64,000 bases of DNA from Verrucomicrobiota bacterium (GCA_016235555.1 JACRKC010000094.1:1-64000), one strand, 5' to 3'; shown: positions 17,740 to 27,071, counted from the first letter of the stretch. The notes: generated by a model from the sequence alone, not told the origin. Program-made: numbers and translations.

Positions 17740-18789
17740 TTACTTTTTCGGCATCTCCTTCTCGTAGCGCGCCCAGTCCGCCACTAACTCGTGCACGACC
17801 GCGCTGCCGACACGATAGGCCGACTCCAGCGACGGCACGTAGGCCGAGTAGCTGCCGAGTTTCTCGCCGAACAAACTCTCCGCCGCCGTCATGCCATCCT
17901 CCTGCTGATCGCAATTGCTCGCCGTGCGCAGCACGAGTGCGCGCTTCACGTCCACGCGGCCCGCGCGCGCGAGCCAGGTGAGCGACTGCAGCGTGCCCGT
18001 GTCTTCCATGGCCGTCATCACATAGTTGCCGCGCCCGTCGGTGTGATACTTCACCCAGTCGTCGGCCCATTTGCTGAGCAGTTTGCCGTGCCAGAACGTC
18101 TCCGCCGAAATCGTGTCGCCCTTCAGCACGAAGGGTGGGCGCTGCGCGTTGGGGAACTGCGCAAACTTCTTCCGCCGCTCGGCCATGCCCGCGGTGTCGG
18201 GCAACGTGATGTTCTTCGTGAACTCGTAGGCCCAGTTCACGAGTCCTGGGTCGAGGTGAAACACCTGGCTCGAGTCGGCGTCGTTGCGCGGCAGTTCGTA
18301 GGGTTTGCTCTTCCGCAACGGCACGTAGCCCGTCGGCCAGTCGCGCGGCGCCTCGCGCGGATCGAGTTCGTGACCGAGGTCGCCATTCACGATCCACTCC
18401 GCCCATGCCGCGCTCGCGAGCGAGGCGTCGGCCGGATCGACGCCCGCGATGCCGGCGACCAGCCAGTAACTCGTGCGCAGATCGAACCGCGGATCGGTGC
18501 CGAGCGCCATCACCGTCGCCGCCGCCCGCGTGTTGCCGATGCCCGTGACGATCGCGATCACCGAACCGTCGGCATTCGCCCGCACATCGTGATATGCCGC
18601 CGGGAGCGGGATCACGCGGTCGAGCTTCTCGCGTTCGACCCAAAACTGAAGTTCGCCCGGCGCGTCGCCGGTGTCCTGGCCGGGCTCGAACATCGCGACG
18701 ACCACGACTTTCGGGCGGATCACTGCATCCGCGGCCACGGCGGCGGCACCGAACATGAACCAGATGGCGAAGAGAAAGCGCAGCTTCAT
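17740..18789 (-). CDS. Purine nucleoside permease (NUP) family protein
   Basis: The 349-residue protein begins with a signal peptide (MKLRFLFAIWFMFGAAAVAA) and continues with RPKVVVVAMFEPGQDTGDAPGE, typical of the NUP family first described in yeast nucleoside uptake. Other family segments are GIGNTRAAATVMALG, LVAGIAGVDP, AMEDTGTLQSL and a C-terminal TASNCDQQ. The fold resembles nucleoside phosphorylases, so the protein is probably a periplasmic nucleoside-binding or phosphorylase-like enzyme and not a membrane channel. A nucleoside ABC importer at 24880-29985 and PsuG at 19495-20412 give a loose nucleoside-salvage context. Confidence 0.82.
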   Translation of the reverse strand: MKLRFLFAIWFMFGAAAVAADAVIRPKVVVVAMFEPGQDTGDAPGELQFWVEREKLDRVIPLPAAYHDVRANADGSVIAIVTGIGNTRAAATVMALGTDPRFDLRTSYWLVAGIAGVDPADASLASAAWAEWIVNGDLGHELDPREAPRDWPTGYVPLRKSKPYELPRNDADSSQVFHLDPGLVNWAYEFTKNITLPDTAGMAERRKKFAQFPNAQRPPFVLKGDTISAETFWHGKLLSKWADDWVKYHTDGRGNYVMTAMEDTGTLQSLTWLARAGRVDVKRALVLRTASNCDQQEDGMTAAESLFGEKLGSYSAYVPSLESAYRVGSAVVHELVADWARYEKEMPKK

Positions 18790-18869
18790 GCCGCCACTTC
18801 AGCAGGGCGCACGCCGGGCGCAAATTGGTTCTTGCGGCACCGCGAGGCCGCCGGTTGCCTGCGCGGCTC

Positions 18870-19388
18870 ATGAGCACCTCCGCACCCGCCAACGAAAACG
18901 CCATTATCAAGACCACCTACGGCGACCTGACGCTGTCCTTCTGGACCGACGTCGCCCCGAAGACCGTCGAGAATTTCAAGAAGCTCGCCCGCGACGGCTT
19001 CTACAACGGCACGGCCTTCCACCGCATCATCAAGGGTTTCATGATCCAGGGCGGCTGCCCCAACACCAAGAAGGGCGCCAGCGGCCTGCCCGGCACCGGC
19101 GATCCGGGCTACAAGCTCAAGGCCGAGTTCAACGCCAAGTCCCACGTGCGCGGCGTCATCTCGATGGCGCGCGCGCAGCACCCCGACAGCGCCGGCTGCC
19201 AGTTCTTCATCTGCCACGGCGACGCGAAATTCCTCGACCGCCAATACACCGCCTTCGGCCAGCTCACCGCCGGCGACGACGTGCTCGAGCGCATCGCCAA
19301 CGTTCCCACGAAGAGCGGCGGTGGCGGCGAGAAGAGCACGCCCATCGACCGCATCGAGGTCGTGAGCATCACGATCGTCGCGGCGTGA
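18870..19388 (+). CDS. Peptidyl-prolyl cis-trans isomerase, cyclophilin type
   Basis: The 172-residue cytoplasmic cyclophilin catalyses proline isomerisation in folding proteins. Visible family features are ENFKKLARDGFYNGTAFHRI (active-site Arg in FHRI), GFMIQGGCP, ISMARAQHPDSAGCQFFICH and FGQLTAGDDVLERIA. There is no signal peptide. The ATG at 18870 was chosen because the upstream frame has no cyclophilin similarity. It is transcribed divergently from the NUP family gene and ends just before family A repeat copy 2. Confidence 0.93.
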   Translation: MSTSAPANENAIIKTTYGDLTLSFWTDVAPKTVENFKKLARDGFYNGTAFHRIIKGFMIQGGCPNTKKGASGLPGTGDPGYKLKAEFNAKSHVRGVISMARAQHPDSAGCQFFICHGDAKFLDRQYTAFGQLTAGDDVLERIANVPTKSGGGGEKSTPIDRIEVVSITIVAA

Positions 19389-19392
19389 GTGA

Positions 19393-19509
19393 GGCGGAGC
19401 GCGTTGACCCCAACGCGCTTTTTGTGGGAGGGGCTTTACGCCCCGACGAGTTGCGGGGTAAACCCGCGCCCACCTTCAAACCAGCGCGTTGAGGTCAACG
19501 CGCTCCACC
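19393..19509. repeat. Dispersed palindromic repeat, family A, copy 2 (full length)
   Basis: This copy is nearly identical to copy 1 at 2171-2288, including the central GGGGCTTTACGCCCCGACGA hairpin and both inverted ends. It separates two convergent genes. Its right arm supplies the last four codons (Gly-Gly-Ala-Arg) and the TGA stop of psuG. Confidence 0.9.
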
Positions 19510-20412
19510 CGCCAGCGCCACCGCGATCAAGCCCGCCGTGCGCGCATTGTTGACCAGCAGCGCCGTGTTGGCCTTGCGCGACTCGCCGCCGGTCAATTCA
19601 GCCACGCGCGCCAGCACGAACGGCGTCACGCGCTTGCCGTGCACACCTTGCGCTGCGGCTTCGTCGGTCGCCCGACGGATCGCCGCTTCCACTTTTTCCG
19701 CCGGCAACTCGTCCTTCGCCGGCACCGGCACCGCGACGAGCACGCCATGCTGCGCCCCGAGCCGTTGCGCGGCTGAGATGATCTTCGCCGCCTCGGCCTC
19801 CGTCTCCACGCGCCCATCGATCGGCAGGCCGCTGCTGCGCGAGTAAAACGCCGGCAACGTGTCGGTCCCCAGTCCGACGATGGGCACGCCCTGCGTTTCG
19901 AGCACTTCGAGCGTAAGAGGTAGATCGAGGATCGATTTCGCACCCGAGCACACGACCGCGACCGGCGTGCGCCCGAGTTCCAGCAAATCCGCCGACACAT
20001 CGAACGGCGCCCCGCGGTGCACTCCGCCGATTCCGCCCGTCGCAAACACCCGGATCCCCGCCATGTGCGCCACGATCATCGTGCCGGCCACCGTTGTCGC
20101 GCCGTCCTCGCCGCGCGCCACGGCGATCGGCAGATCGCGCCGCGAACACTTGCGCACACTCCCCGTCGGCAGCGCGCCCAATCGCTCGATCTCCGCGCGC
20201 GAAATTCCCACCGAAAGTTTTCCACCCAGCACCGCGATCGTCGCCGGCACCGCGCCGCCGGCGCGCACCGCCGCCTCCATCGCCAGCGCGGTTTCGACAT
20301 TGGCCGGATGCGGCAGACCGTGCGTGATCAATGTCGACTCAAGCGCGACCACCGCCCGGCCGGCACGGAGCGCTTCAGCTACCTCGGGAGCAACATCGAT
20401 CCGATTGTTCAT
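19495..20412 (-). CDS. psuG: Pseudouridine-5'-phosphate glycosidase
   Basis: PsuG cleaves pseudouridine 5'-phosphate to uracil and ribose 5-phosphate in nucleoside salvage. The 305-residue protein shows the family pattern VALESTLITHGLPHP near the N-terminus, ATIAVLGGKLSVGIS, FATGGIGGVHRGA and VVCSGAKSILDLPLTLE. The C-terminal end is supplied by family A repeat copy 2, which gives the terminal GGAR and the stop. The start overlaps the stop of the hydrolase gene by ATGA. No PsuK kinase gene is seen nearby. Confidence 0.9.
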   Translation of the reverse strand: MNNRIDVAPEVAEALRAGRAVVALESTLITHGLPHPANVETALAMEAAVRAGGAVPATIAVLGGKLSVGISRAEIERLGALPTGSVRKCSRRDLPIAVARGEDGATTVAGTMIVAHMAGIRVFATGGIGGVHRGAPFDVSADLLELGRTPVAVVCSGAKSILDLPLTLEVLETQGVPIVGLGTDTLPAFYSRSSGLPIDGRVETEAEAAKIISAAQRLGAQHGVLVAVPVPAKDELPAEKVEAAIRRATDEAAAQGVHGKRVTPFVLARVAELTGGESRKANTALLVNNARTAGLIAVALAGGAR

Positions 20413-21257
20413 TTTCCGAACAATGCATCCTCCGCTTCCTTCGCCGCAAACATGAACGCCGCCTCGTGGGCGATGCCGGGAGTCTCCACTTTGCGCCAGT
20501 GAAACGGCCAGCCGCGCTCCTTCGCCAGCGCCTGCGCCGCGGCGAAACACGCCCGGCCGCGCGCGAGTCGGTTCGGCCCCTGGCGCATGCCCGCCGGACT
20601 CGCGTCGAAACTGTGCTCCGGCGTGATGTCGCCGGTGCCGAGATAGAGCGTGAGCGGCGCGGCGAGATAGGCGCGCAACACCTCGTCGCTGCTCAGCTCC
20701 GGCGGCAGCTTGCCGAAGCCGTAGCCGAAGTCCTGGTCGCGCGTCGGAAAGAGCGACGATCCGGGATTGGCTGCAACGATGCGCATCGCGTCGCCCGGCA
20801 GAAACGCCGCCAGCCGACCGAGAAACTGCCCGCCCGCCGAGTGCCCGATCAGATAATACGGCAGCGCGGGTTTCCCCTCGAGGCCGCGCACGTGCGCGAC
20901 GATCTTCGGAATGAACGCATACGTCCACGCCTCGCGCGGCTGCACCGCCCCGGCCTTGTCGACGAGCCCGCCGCGCTGGTAACGCTCCGAGGGAAACCGC
21001 TCCTTGTCGAACAGCGGCGCGACCACGATCACGCCAAAGCGTTCCGCCAGCGTGATCGCGAAATTCCGGTAGTCCTCGGCGTTGCGCCCCACGCCGTGAC
21101 ACACCACCAGCAGCGGGCCGTCCTGGTAAGTCGGCGGCTTGTAGGTGAAGAGCGTGAGGGGCTCCGCCGTCTCGGTGAATTCCACGCGCCCCGGTCCGGC
21201 CGGCAGCGGCGCCGCCGGAAGCGCGACCACCAGCATCCACAGGCTGAAAACTTTCAA
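20409..21257 (-). CDS. Secreted alpha/beta hydrolase
   Basis: The protein has an alpha/beta-hydrolase fold with the oxyanion-type motif VCHGVGRNAEDYRNF, the nucleophile elbow GHSAGGQFLGR and a C-terminal GIAHEAAFMF as candidate His region. A TTG at 21257 gives a 282-residue protein with a good signal peptide (MKVFSLWMLVVALPAAPLPA). The ATG at 21236 is an alternative. Earlier in-frame starts read through the palindrome at 21272-21355. It is coupled to psuG by an ATGA overlap. The substrate is unknown; feruloyl esterase or poly-hydroxyalkanoate depolymerase-like enzymes share this outline. Confidence 0.72.
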   Translation of the reverse strand: MKVFSLWMLVVALPAAPLPAGPGRVEFTETAEPLTLFTYKPPTYQDGPLLVVCHGVGRNAEDYRNFAITLAERFGVIVVAPLFDKERFPSERYQRGGLVDKAGAVQPREAWTYAFIPKIVAHVRGLEGKPALPYYLIGHSAGGQFLGRLAAFLPGDAMRIVAANPGSSLFPTRDQDFGYGFGKLPPELSSDEVLRAYLAAPLTLYLGTGDITPEHSFDASPAGMRQGPNRLARGRACFAAAQALAKERGWPFHWRKVETPGIAHEAAFMFAAKEAEDALFGK

Positions 21258-21271
21258 GGCGTATCGAAAAA

Positions 21272-21355
21272 GGTAGGGACGGCTCTCCGAGCCGTCCGAT
21301 CGGAGAACACCCCTCAAAGGCGCGACCCGGACGCCTCGGAGAGGCGTCCCTACCT
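21272..21355. repeat. Nested palindrome upstream of the hydrolase gene
   Basis: Outer arms are GGTAGGGACG and CGTCCCTACC. Each arm extends into its own small hairpin (GACGGCTCTCCGAGCCGTC and GACGCCTCGGAGAGGCGTC). It lies between ald and the hydrolase gene on the minus strand, upstream of the hydrolase start. Confidence 0.85.
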
Positions 21356-21404
21356 CGCTCGGGGGTTTTCGACACACTCTCAGGCTGTCGCGCCCGATCA
21401 TCGC

Positions 21405-22493
21405 TCAGGAATACCCCAGCGCTTTCGCCACCGCGGGATAGACGATTTTGCCCGCCTCGGTGTTGACGCCGCGCGCGAGCCCCTGGTGCTCGGCGAGCGC
21501 GCGCTTCACGCCCTTCTGGACGAGCAGCGCCACATACGGCTCCGTCGCCTGCGTGAGACCGATCGTCGACGTGCGGCCGACGAGCGCGGGCATGTTGGGC
21601 ACCGCGTAGTGGATCACCCCGTGCTGCTCGTAAACCGGATGCTTGTGCGACGTCGGCCGGATGCTCTCGATGCAGCCGCCTTGGTCGATCGCGATGTCGA
21701 CGATCACGCTGCCGGGGCGCATCCGGGAGACCATTTTCTTGGTGACGACCGTCGGCGCCTTCGCGGCCGGGATGAGCACCGCGCCGATGAGGAGGTCGGC
21801 GTCGGCGATCTCGTTTTCGATGTTGGCCGGGTTCGACATGAGCGTGACGACGCGACCGCGATACTCGCTGTCGAGTGCTTCAAGCTTGCGGGTGTCGAGG
21901 TCGAGCACGGTCACCCGCGCGCCCATCCCGACCGCCATTTGCACGGCGTGCGCGCCGGAATTGCCGGCGCCAACCACGACGACGTGTCCCGGCATCGTGC
22001 CGGGAATGCCGCCGAGCAACACGCCCGAACCGCCGTGTTGCGACTGGAGAAAATACGCGCCGATCTGGATCGAGAGGCGGCCGGCGATCTGCGACATCGG
22101 CTTGAGCAGCGGGAAACTCCCGTCGGCGCCCTCGACCGTTTCGTAGGCGATGCCGAGGATTTTTTTCTTGAGGAGGATCTTCGCGAGTTCCGGGCCGGCG
22201 GCGAGATGCAGGTAGGTGAAAACCGTCTGCTCCTCCTGCAACAGATCGTATTCGGCCGGGAGCGGCTCCTTCACTTTCAGGATGAGATCGGCGGCGCGCC
22301 AGACCTTGGCGGCGTCGCCGACGAGCGTCGCGCCGGCGGCGCGGTATTCGTCGTCGGTGAAACCGGCGGTGAGGCCGGCGGCTTTTTGGATGAGCACTTT
22401 GGCGCCGAGCGAAACGCAGCGGCGGCAAAGGCTCGGGGTCATCGAGACGCGCGTCTCGCCGATTTTGATCTCCTTGGGGACTCCGATTGTCAT
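21405..22493 (-). CDS. ald: Alanine dehydrogenase
   Basis: The enzyme interconverts L-alanine and pyruvate plus ammonia with NAD. The 362-residue length and sequence fit the family: GVPKEIKIGETRVSMTP at the N-terminus, LKVKEP (substrate Lys), YLHLAAGPELA (substrate His) and the nucleotide-binding HVVVVGAGNSGAHAVQMA. VDIAIDQGGCIES and HYAVPNMPALVGRTST follow. The ATG at 22493 is the family start. It faces away from folA across 106 bp. Confidence 0.93.
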   Translation of the reverse strand: MTIGVPKEIKIGETRVSMTPSLCRRCVSLGAKVLIQKAAGLTAGFTDDEYRAAGATLVGDAAKVWRAADLILKVKEPLPAEYDLLQEEQTVFTYLHLAAGPELAKILLKKKILGIAYETVEGADGSFPLLKPMSQIAGRLSIQIGAYFLQSQHGGSGVLLGGIPGTMPGHVVVVGAGNSGAHAVQMAVGMGARVTVLDLDTRKLEALDSEYRGRVVTLMSNPANIENEIADADLLIGAVLIPAAKAPTVVTKKMVSRMRPGSVIVDIAIDQGGCIESIRPTSHKHPVYEQHGVIHYAVPNMPALVGRTSTIGLTQATEPYVALLVQKGVKRALAEHQGLARGVNTEAGKIVYPAVAKALGYS

Positions 22494-22599
22494 GGGGCGA
22501 GGAAACGCGCCGCTCCCCGCATGGCAACGACGGAAGCACCCGCCGCGGCCCGCTTCTTGGCTCGCTTCTGCGCGCCGTAACTCCGGGTAATACCCGCCG

Positions 22600-23094
22600 G
22601 TGCCCAAACTCCTCCACTTGATCGTCGCCTGCGCCGAGAACCGCGTGATGGGTCGCGGCGGCCGGCTGCCGTGGCGCATTCCGGAGGACACGACGTTCTT
22701 TCACGACCAGACCGCCGGCCAGATCGTGGTCCTGGGTCGTGTCTGCTACGAAACGTGGCCGCGCGTCGCGCTCGATGGACGGCGACCGATCGTGATCACA
22801 CGCAATCGCTCGCTCGCGAACGACCGCGTGCGGGTGGCGGCTTCCCTCGCCGACGCGCTGACCATCGCCGAAACGCTGCCCGGCGACATCTACATCTGCG
22901 GCGGCGCGCGCATCTATGCGGAAACGCTCGCGCTCGACCGGCCCATGCGGCTGCACCTGACGCTCGTGCATGCGGACGTGGAAGGTGACACGTTTTTCCC
23001 GGAGTGGCGGCACCTCACCTGGCGCGAGATCACGCGCCGGACGGGCGCCGACGCGAATTTTCGCTACACGTTCTTCGAACTGGCCCGCGAGTGA
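22600..23094 (+). CDS. folA: Dihydrofolate reductase
   Basis: DHFR reduces dihydrofolate with NADPH. The 164-residue protein shows LIVACAENRVMGRGGRLPWRIPED (residues ~6-29, with the catalytic acidic residue in IPED), VVLGRVCYETWP, RRPIVITRN and YICGGARIYAETL. The start is a GTG at 22600, chosen because the family alignment begins there and no upstream in-frame ATG fits. Length is normal. Confidence 0.93.
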   Translation: MPKLLHLIVACAENRVMGRGGRLPWRIPEDTTFFHDQTAGQIVVLGRVCYETWPRVALDGRRPIVITRNRSLANDRVRVAASLADALTIAETLPGDIYICGGARIYAETLALDRPMRLHLTLVHADVEGDTFFPEWRHLTWREITRRTGADANFRYTFFELARE

Positions 23095-23239
23095 ACGTCG
23101 CTTCGGGAGGGGTGACAGTGATGGTTGAGGCGCAGGGGACTTGCGGCGCGCGCGATTGACGCCACCGCCCATCCGGGTCTCCACTCCACCGTCTCGTCAC
23201 AGAGCAAACCCCAATGCCATTCAGCTCAGAGGAGGAACC

Positions 23240-23824
23240 ATGAAAAGTCTCGTCCTACGTGTCAGCCTGGCGGCCGTGATCAGCGGCCTTGCTTTTACCG
23301 GAACCGTCACCCCTACCCTCGCCGCCGACGAGGCGCCGTCGCCGCGCCAGGAACGCCGCGAACCCCGCCCCGGCCCGATGGCGCCGGCACCGGATCAGGC
23401 TGCCCGGCAACTGCACGGCCAGCTCGAACGCATCGAGCAACGCCTCAACCAACTCGCCGAACGCCAGGAGCAGATGATGCGTCAGTCCGGCGGTCCGCGG
23501 GAGCGCCCGGGCCCGCGGGCCCAACCCGGCCCGGAAGCGATGCGCGGCCCCGCGATGCCTCCGGCCGCCATGCACCGGGCGTTTGTGCCGGACGCCGCCG
23601 GCCCGGTCGCGCGTCACCAGAAAGCGATTCACGACCTCCTCGGGCTCGGGGTGCTCATCTTTGCGCTCTGCAATATCCTGATGGCGATCTGGATTTTCAC
23701 CGACATCCGCAAACGCGGCGAAGGCCCGGCCATCTTCGTGGCCATGGCGCTCATCGCCGGCATCCCCGCGGCGATGATCTACGCGCTGACGAGAATCGCC
23801 GACAAGAAACCGCCGGTGGCATAG
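23240..23824 (+). CDS. Exported or membrane protein of unknown function with Pro/Arg-rich linker
   Basis: I do not recognise a family. The 194-residue protein begins with a signal peptide ending near TPTLAADEA. A low-complexity Pro/Arg/Gln-rich region follows, with a short coiled coil at about residues 55-80 (LHGQLERIEQRLNQLAERQE). Two C-terminal membrane helices (LLGLGVLIFALCNILMAIWI and IFVAMALIAGIPAAMIYAL) end the protein. A strong ribosome-binding site (AGAGGAGGA) stands seven bases before the ATG. It follows folA in the same direction but has its own leader of ~145 bp. Confidence 0.75.
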   Translation: MKSLVLRVSLAAVISGLAFTGTVTPTLAADEAPSPRQERREPRPGPMAPAPDQAARQLHGQLERIEQRLNQLAERQEQMMRQSGGPRERPGPRAQPGPEAMRGPAMPPAAMHRAFVPDAAGPVARHQKAIHDLLGLGVLIFALCNILMAIWIFTDIRKRGEGPAIFVAMALIAGIPAAMIYALTRIADKKPPVA

Positions 23825-23978
23825 CCGGCCCCGGCGATACCGCTACCGAGGCGTCAGTGGTGAGGCGACCCGTTTCACCTCCTTGATGTTCGCGCATCCG
23901 TGCTGACGGTTTCCGGGAAAGTAGTGCGGCGCCCCGGAAGAAACGTGACATCGCCACGCCGGGTAGCTGCGAGCGTGA

Positions 23979-24118
23979 CAGACTGTGTGAAAATCCGGCG
24001 GCATTCGTTCAGCCGCGCGAAGTGTAGCGGAAACCGTGAGGTTTTCGTGGGATTTGGCCCGCGTTCGGGCGAAAAGCTCACGCTTTCCGCTACAGCCGCC
24101 GGGTTTTCACACAGTCTG
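23979..24118. repeat. Nested palindrome in the 415-bp gap before the gamma-carbonic anhydrase gene
   Basis: Outer arms CAGACTGTGTGAAAA and TTTTCACACAGTCTG enclose GTGTAGCGGAAACCGTGAGG and its imperfect complement. The rest of the gap (23825-24239) holds two further hairpins: GAGCGAGTGG/CCACTCGCTC at 24121-24151, and AGTGCGG/CCGCACT near 24196-24222. No gene is seen. The neighbouring genes converge here, so the hairpins may help end transcription. Confidence 0.8.
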
Positions 24119-24239
24119 GTGAGCGAGTGGCTCGCCCGGAAACCACTCGCTCCCGCTCGCGGCTACATCCCACGAACTCTCGGTGTCGCTGTATTAGTGC
24201 GGTGCTTCAGCCCCGCACTACCGCCGGCCCACCATCACG

Positions 24240-24776
24240 CTATCGCACGAAGTTCGGTATGGCCGCGTGCGCTTTCGCGACCTCGACGTATTTCTCGGCC
24301 CACTTGCGCAGGCCGGCTTGCTCCTCGGGCGTGAGCGCACGCGCGACTTTGGCCGGCGAGCCATAGACCATCGAGCCGGGCGGGCAGGTGAAGCGCTGCG
24401 GCACGAGCGAGTTTGCACCCACGATGGACCGCGCGCCGATCCGCGCGCCGTCGAGCACGGTCGCCCCCATGCCGATCAGGCACTCGTCCTCGATCGTGCA
24501 GGCGTGGACGATCGCGGCATGGCCGATCGTGCACCAGGCGCCGATGATGGCGTCGAGGTCGTCGGCGAGGTGGACGATGGCGTTGTCCTGGATGTTGCTC
24601 CCCTCGCCTACGACGATGCGCGCGATATCGCCGCGCAGCACGGCGCCGTAGAAGACGCTCGACTGCAGCCCCAGCGTGACGTCGCCCATGAGCGACGCGT
24701 TTTTCGCGACGAAAAGAGCGCACGAGGTATCGGGCGTTTTACCGAGGTGCTGGGCGAGGCGTTCGTGGATGGTCAT
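24240..24776 (-). CDS. Gamma-carbonic anhydrase-like hexapeptide-repeat protein
   Basis: The 178-residue protein is built of left-handed beta-helix hexapeptide repeats and forms trimers in the family. Metal-ligand histidines are kept in NAIVHLADD and IGHAAIVHACTIEDE. The C-terminus is the usual amphipathic helix (EEQAGLRKWAEKYVEVAK). Many such proteins, called YrdA/PaaY-like, bind zinc or iron but lack measured carbonic anhydrase activity, so enzyme function is uncertain. It lies at the downstream end of the nucleoside ABC transporter cluster. An in-frame ATG at 24791 is an alternative start. Confidence 0.85.
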   Translation of the reverse strand: MTIHERLAQHLGKTPDTSCALFVAKNASLMGDVTLGLQSSVFYGAVLRGDIARIVVGEGSNIQDNAIVHLADDLDAIIGAWCTIGHAAIVHACTIEDECLIGMGATVLDGARIGARSIVGANSLVPQRFTCPPGSMVYGSPAKVARALTPEEQAGLRKWAEKYVEVAKAHAAIPNFVR

Positions 24777-24879
24777 TTTGTTTAGCCGCAAAAAAGCACA
24801 AACGGCGCAAAAACAAAACCGGCTTCTCGCAGCACACAGAATTTTGAGCCTTCGGTGCCTTTTGTGGCCAATGTCTGCT

Positions 24880-25854
24880 TTATTTCTCCTTGGAATAAGG
24901 CACGCCGATCGCCGCGGGGGCGACGGCTTTGCCGACGAAGCCCGCGAGCAGCAGCACCGTCAGCACATAGGGCAGCGCGAGGATGAACTGCACGGGAATC
25001 ACGCCGACCAGCGGGAGCGCGACGCCTTGCAGGCGCGCGGCGAGCGCGTCGGTGAACGCGAAGAGCAGGCACGCGCCGAGCGTGGGATACGGTTTCCATT
25101 TCCCGAAGATGAGCGCGGCGAGCGCGAGGTAGCCCTTGCCCGCGGTCATGTCGCGCGTGAAGCCGGCGCTCGCCGCCGTCGAGAGATACGTCCCCGCCAC
25201 GCCGCACAGCGCCCCGCAGATCAGCACGGCCTGGTAGCGCAGGGAGTTAACGGAGATGCCCGCGGTGTCGACGGCGTGCGGATTCTCGCCCACGGCGCGC
25301 AGCCGCAGGCCGAAGCGCGTGCGATACAGCAGCCACGCGCTCGCCGGCAGCAGCGCCACGGTGAGGTAGACGATGAGGTTGTGCCCGCTGAGCAGCTCGG
25401 CGTAGAGCAGCCCCGGCAGCGGATGTTCGCGCGCCGTCTGCGACCACGGCCACGCGAACGCCGTGAAGCGCTGCGCCACCTCGTTGAGCTGCGGGGTCTG
25501 TCCGCCGAGGCCGAACCACGCCAGCGCGAGCGTGGGACCGAGCCCGGACACCATGATGTTCACGGCCATCGCGGCCACGACCTGATTGCCGCGGTGCGTG
25601 ACCGTCGCGAACGCGAGCAACGACGCGAGCGCCACCGCGGTCGCGATGCCGGCGCCGAGGCCGAGCCAGGCCGAGCCGCTCACGGCCGAGACCGCCGCCG
25701 CCGAAAACGCCGCGCCGAGCATCATCCCTTCGAGTCCGAGCGCGATCACGCCGGCGCGCTCGGAAAACATCCCCGCGAGCGCCGCGATCACGAGCGGCGT
25801 GGCGACGCGCAAGGTCGCCGCAAGCGTGAGCACGATGACGGTGTAGGTTTCCAT
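24880..25854 (-). CDS. Nucleoside-type ABC transporter permease 2
   Basis: The 324-residue inner-membrane permease belongs to the BPD_transp_2 family used by BMP-type nucleoside importers (NupQ/YufQ-like). The N-terminal segment GMFSERAGVIALGLEGMMLG and the later GGALCG-like loop VLICGALCGVAGTYL are typical. About ten membrane segments are visible. It is the last transporter gene of a four-gene minus-strand cluster with the paired permease at 25964-27064. Confidence 0.9.
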   Translation of the reverse strand: METYTVIVLTLAATLRVATPLVIAALAGMFSERAGVIALGLEGMMLGAAFSAAAVSAVSGSAWLGLGAGIATAVALASLLAFATVTHRGNQVVAAMAVNIMVSGLGPTLALAWFGLGGQTPQLNEVAQRFTAFAWPWSQTAREHPLPGLLYAELLSGHNLIVYLTVALLPASAWLLYRTRFGLRLRAVGENPHAVDTAGISVNSLRYQAVLICGALCGVAGTYLSTAASAGFTRDMTAGKGYLALAALIFGKWKPYPTLGACLLFAFTDALAARLQGVALPLVGVIPVQFILALPYVLTVLLLAGFVGKAVAPAAIGVPYSKEK

Positions 25855-25867
25855 CGTCAGGGACCGA

Positions 25868-25952
25868 GGTGGAGCGCGTTGACCTCAACGCGCTGGTTCG
25901 TGGATTGCAGGGCGGCTCGCCCCAAGCGCGTTGAGGTCAACGCGCTCCACCT
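25868..25952. repeat. Dispersed palindromic repeat, family A, copy 3 (ends only)
   Basis: Both inverted ends with AGGTGGAGCGCGTTGACCTC are kept, but the centre is unrelated to the full-length copies. It fills the gap between the two permease genes of the nucleoside transporter. Confidence 0.88.
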
Positions 25953-25963
25953 TTCGAAGCGAT

Positions 25964-27064
25964 TCATGCCGCCTCCTTTCTCCGGAACAGCGCGGCCAGC
26001 GGCCCACGAAACACATTCTCCAGCGCACCGCAGAACAGGATCACGAGCCCTTGGATGACCACGACCGTGTCGCGGTTGATCTTCGGCATGTCGAAGGAGA
26101 GCTGCGAACCGCCCTGCGCCAGCGCACCGAAGAGCACGGCGGCGAGGAAGATCCCGGCCGGGTGGTTGCGTCCCATCAGCGCGACGGCGATGCCGACGAA
26201 GCCCGCGCCGCCGGGAAAATCGACGAGGATGCGATGCTGCGAGCCGAGCAGCTCGTTGAGGCCGAAGCAGCCCGCGAGCGCACCGGACAGGAGCATCGCC
26301 TGCACGATGATGCGCGGCGGCGAGATGCCGGCGTAGACCGCGGCGGCCTGGTTCTGGCCCGCCACCCGCAGCGCGTAGCCCCAGCGCGTGCGCCACACGA
26401 GCACCCACACGAGCGCGGCGGCGGCCAGCGCGAGGAAAAACGCGAAGTTGAGCGGCGACGGCGCGAACGTGATCCCGATTCTGGCGAGCAGCTCGTGCGC
26501 CGCGGGCATCGCCGCGCCGGGGCCGAACTCACGCGTCTCGGGCGACTGCTGGCCGGGTTTGATCAGCACATTGACGAGCAGGTAGGTCATCAACGCCGCC
26601 GCAATGAAGTTGAACATGATCGTCGTGATGACGATGTGGCTGCCGCGCCGCGCCTGCAGCCATGCCGGGATGAACGCCCACGCCGCGCCGAACGCCGCGC
26701 CCGCGAGGATCGCCAGCGGCATCACCACGAGGAACGGCAGGTGCCCGAGCCACAGGCCGACGAGCCCCACGCCGAGGCCGCCGACGTAGGCCTGCCCCTC
26801 GCCGCCGATGTTGAAGAGCCCCGCGTGGTAAGCGACGGCGACGGCGAGGCCGGTGAACATGAAGTTCGTCGCGTAGTAGAGCGTGTAGCCGAGGCCATCC
26901 TGCGAGCCGAATGCGCCGCCGAGGAGCAGCCGGCACGCCGCCCACGGGCTCTCGCCGAGAATCTTCACGACCACGCCGGAAAGAAGGAGTGCCGCGAGGA
27001 GATTCACGGCGGGCAGCAACGCCAGCTCGGCCCACCGGGGGAGTTTGGTCGCGGTGGCGCTCAT
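25964..27064 (-). CDS. Nucleoside-type ABC transporter permease 1
   Basis: The 366-residue protein is the larger NupP/YufP-like permease of the BPD_transp_2 family. It has a FNIGGEGQAYVGGLG motif near residue 85, typical of this class, and about ten membrane helices. It pairs with the permease at 24880-25854 to form the channel. Family A repeats lie on both sides of the gene, so the operon is punctuated by repeats at each junction. Confidence 0.9.
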   Translation of the reverse strand: MSATATKLPRWAELALLPAVNLLAALLLSGVVVKILGESPWAACRLLLGGAFGSQDGLGYTLYYATNFMFTGLAVAVAYHAGLFNIGGEGQAYVGGLGVGLVGLWLGHLPFLVVMPLAILAGAAFGAAWAFIPAWLQARRGSHIVITTIMFNFIAAALMTYLLVNVLIKPGQQSPETREFGPGAAMPAAHELLARIGITFAPSPLNFAFFLALAAAALVWVLVWRTRWGYALRVAGQNQAAAVYAGISPPRIIVQAMLLSGALAGCFGLNELLGSQHRILVDFPGGAGFVGIAVALMGRNHPAGIFLAAVLFGALAQGGSQLSFDMPKINRDTVVVIQGLVILFCGALENVFRGPLAALFRRKEAA

Positions 27065-27071
27065 GGTCCGA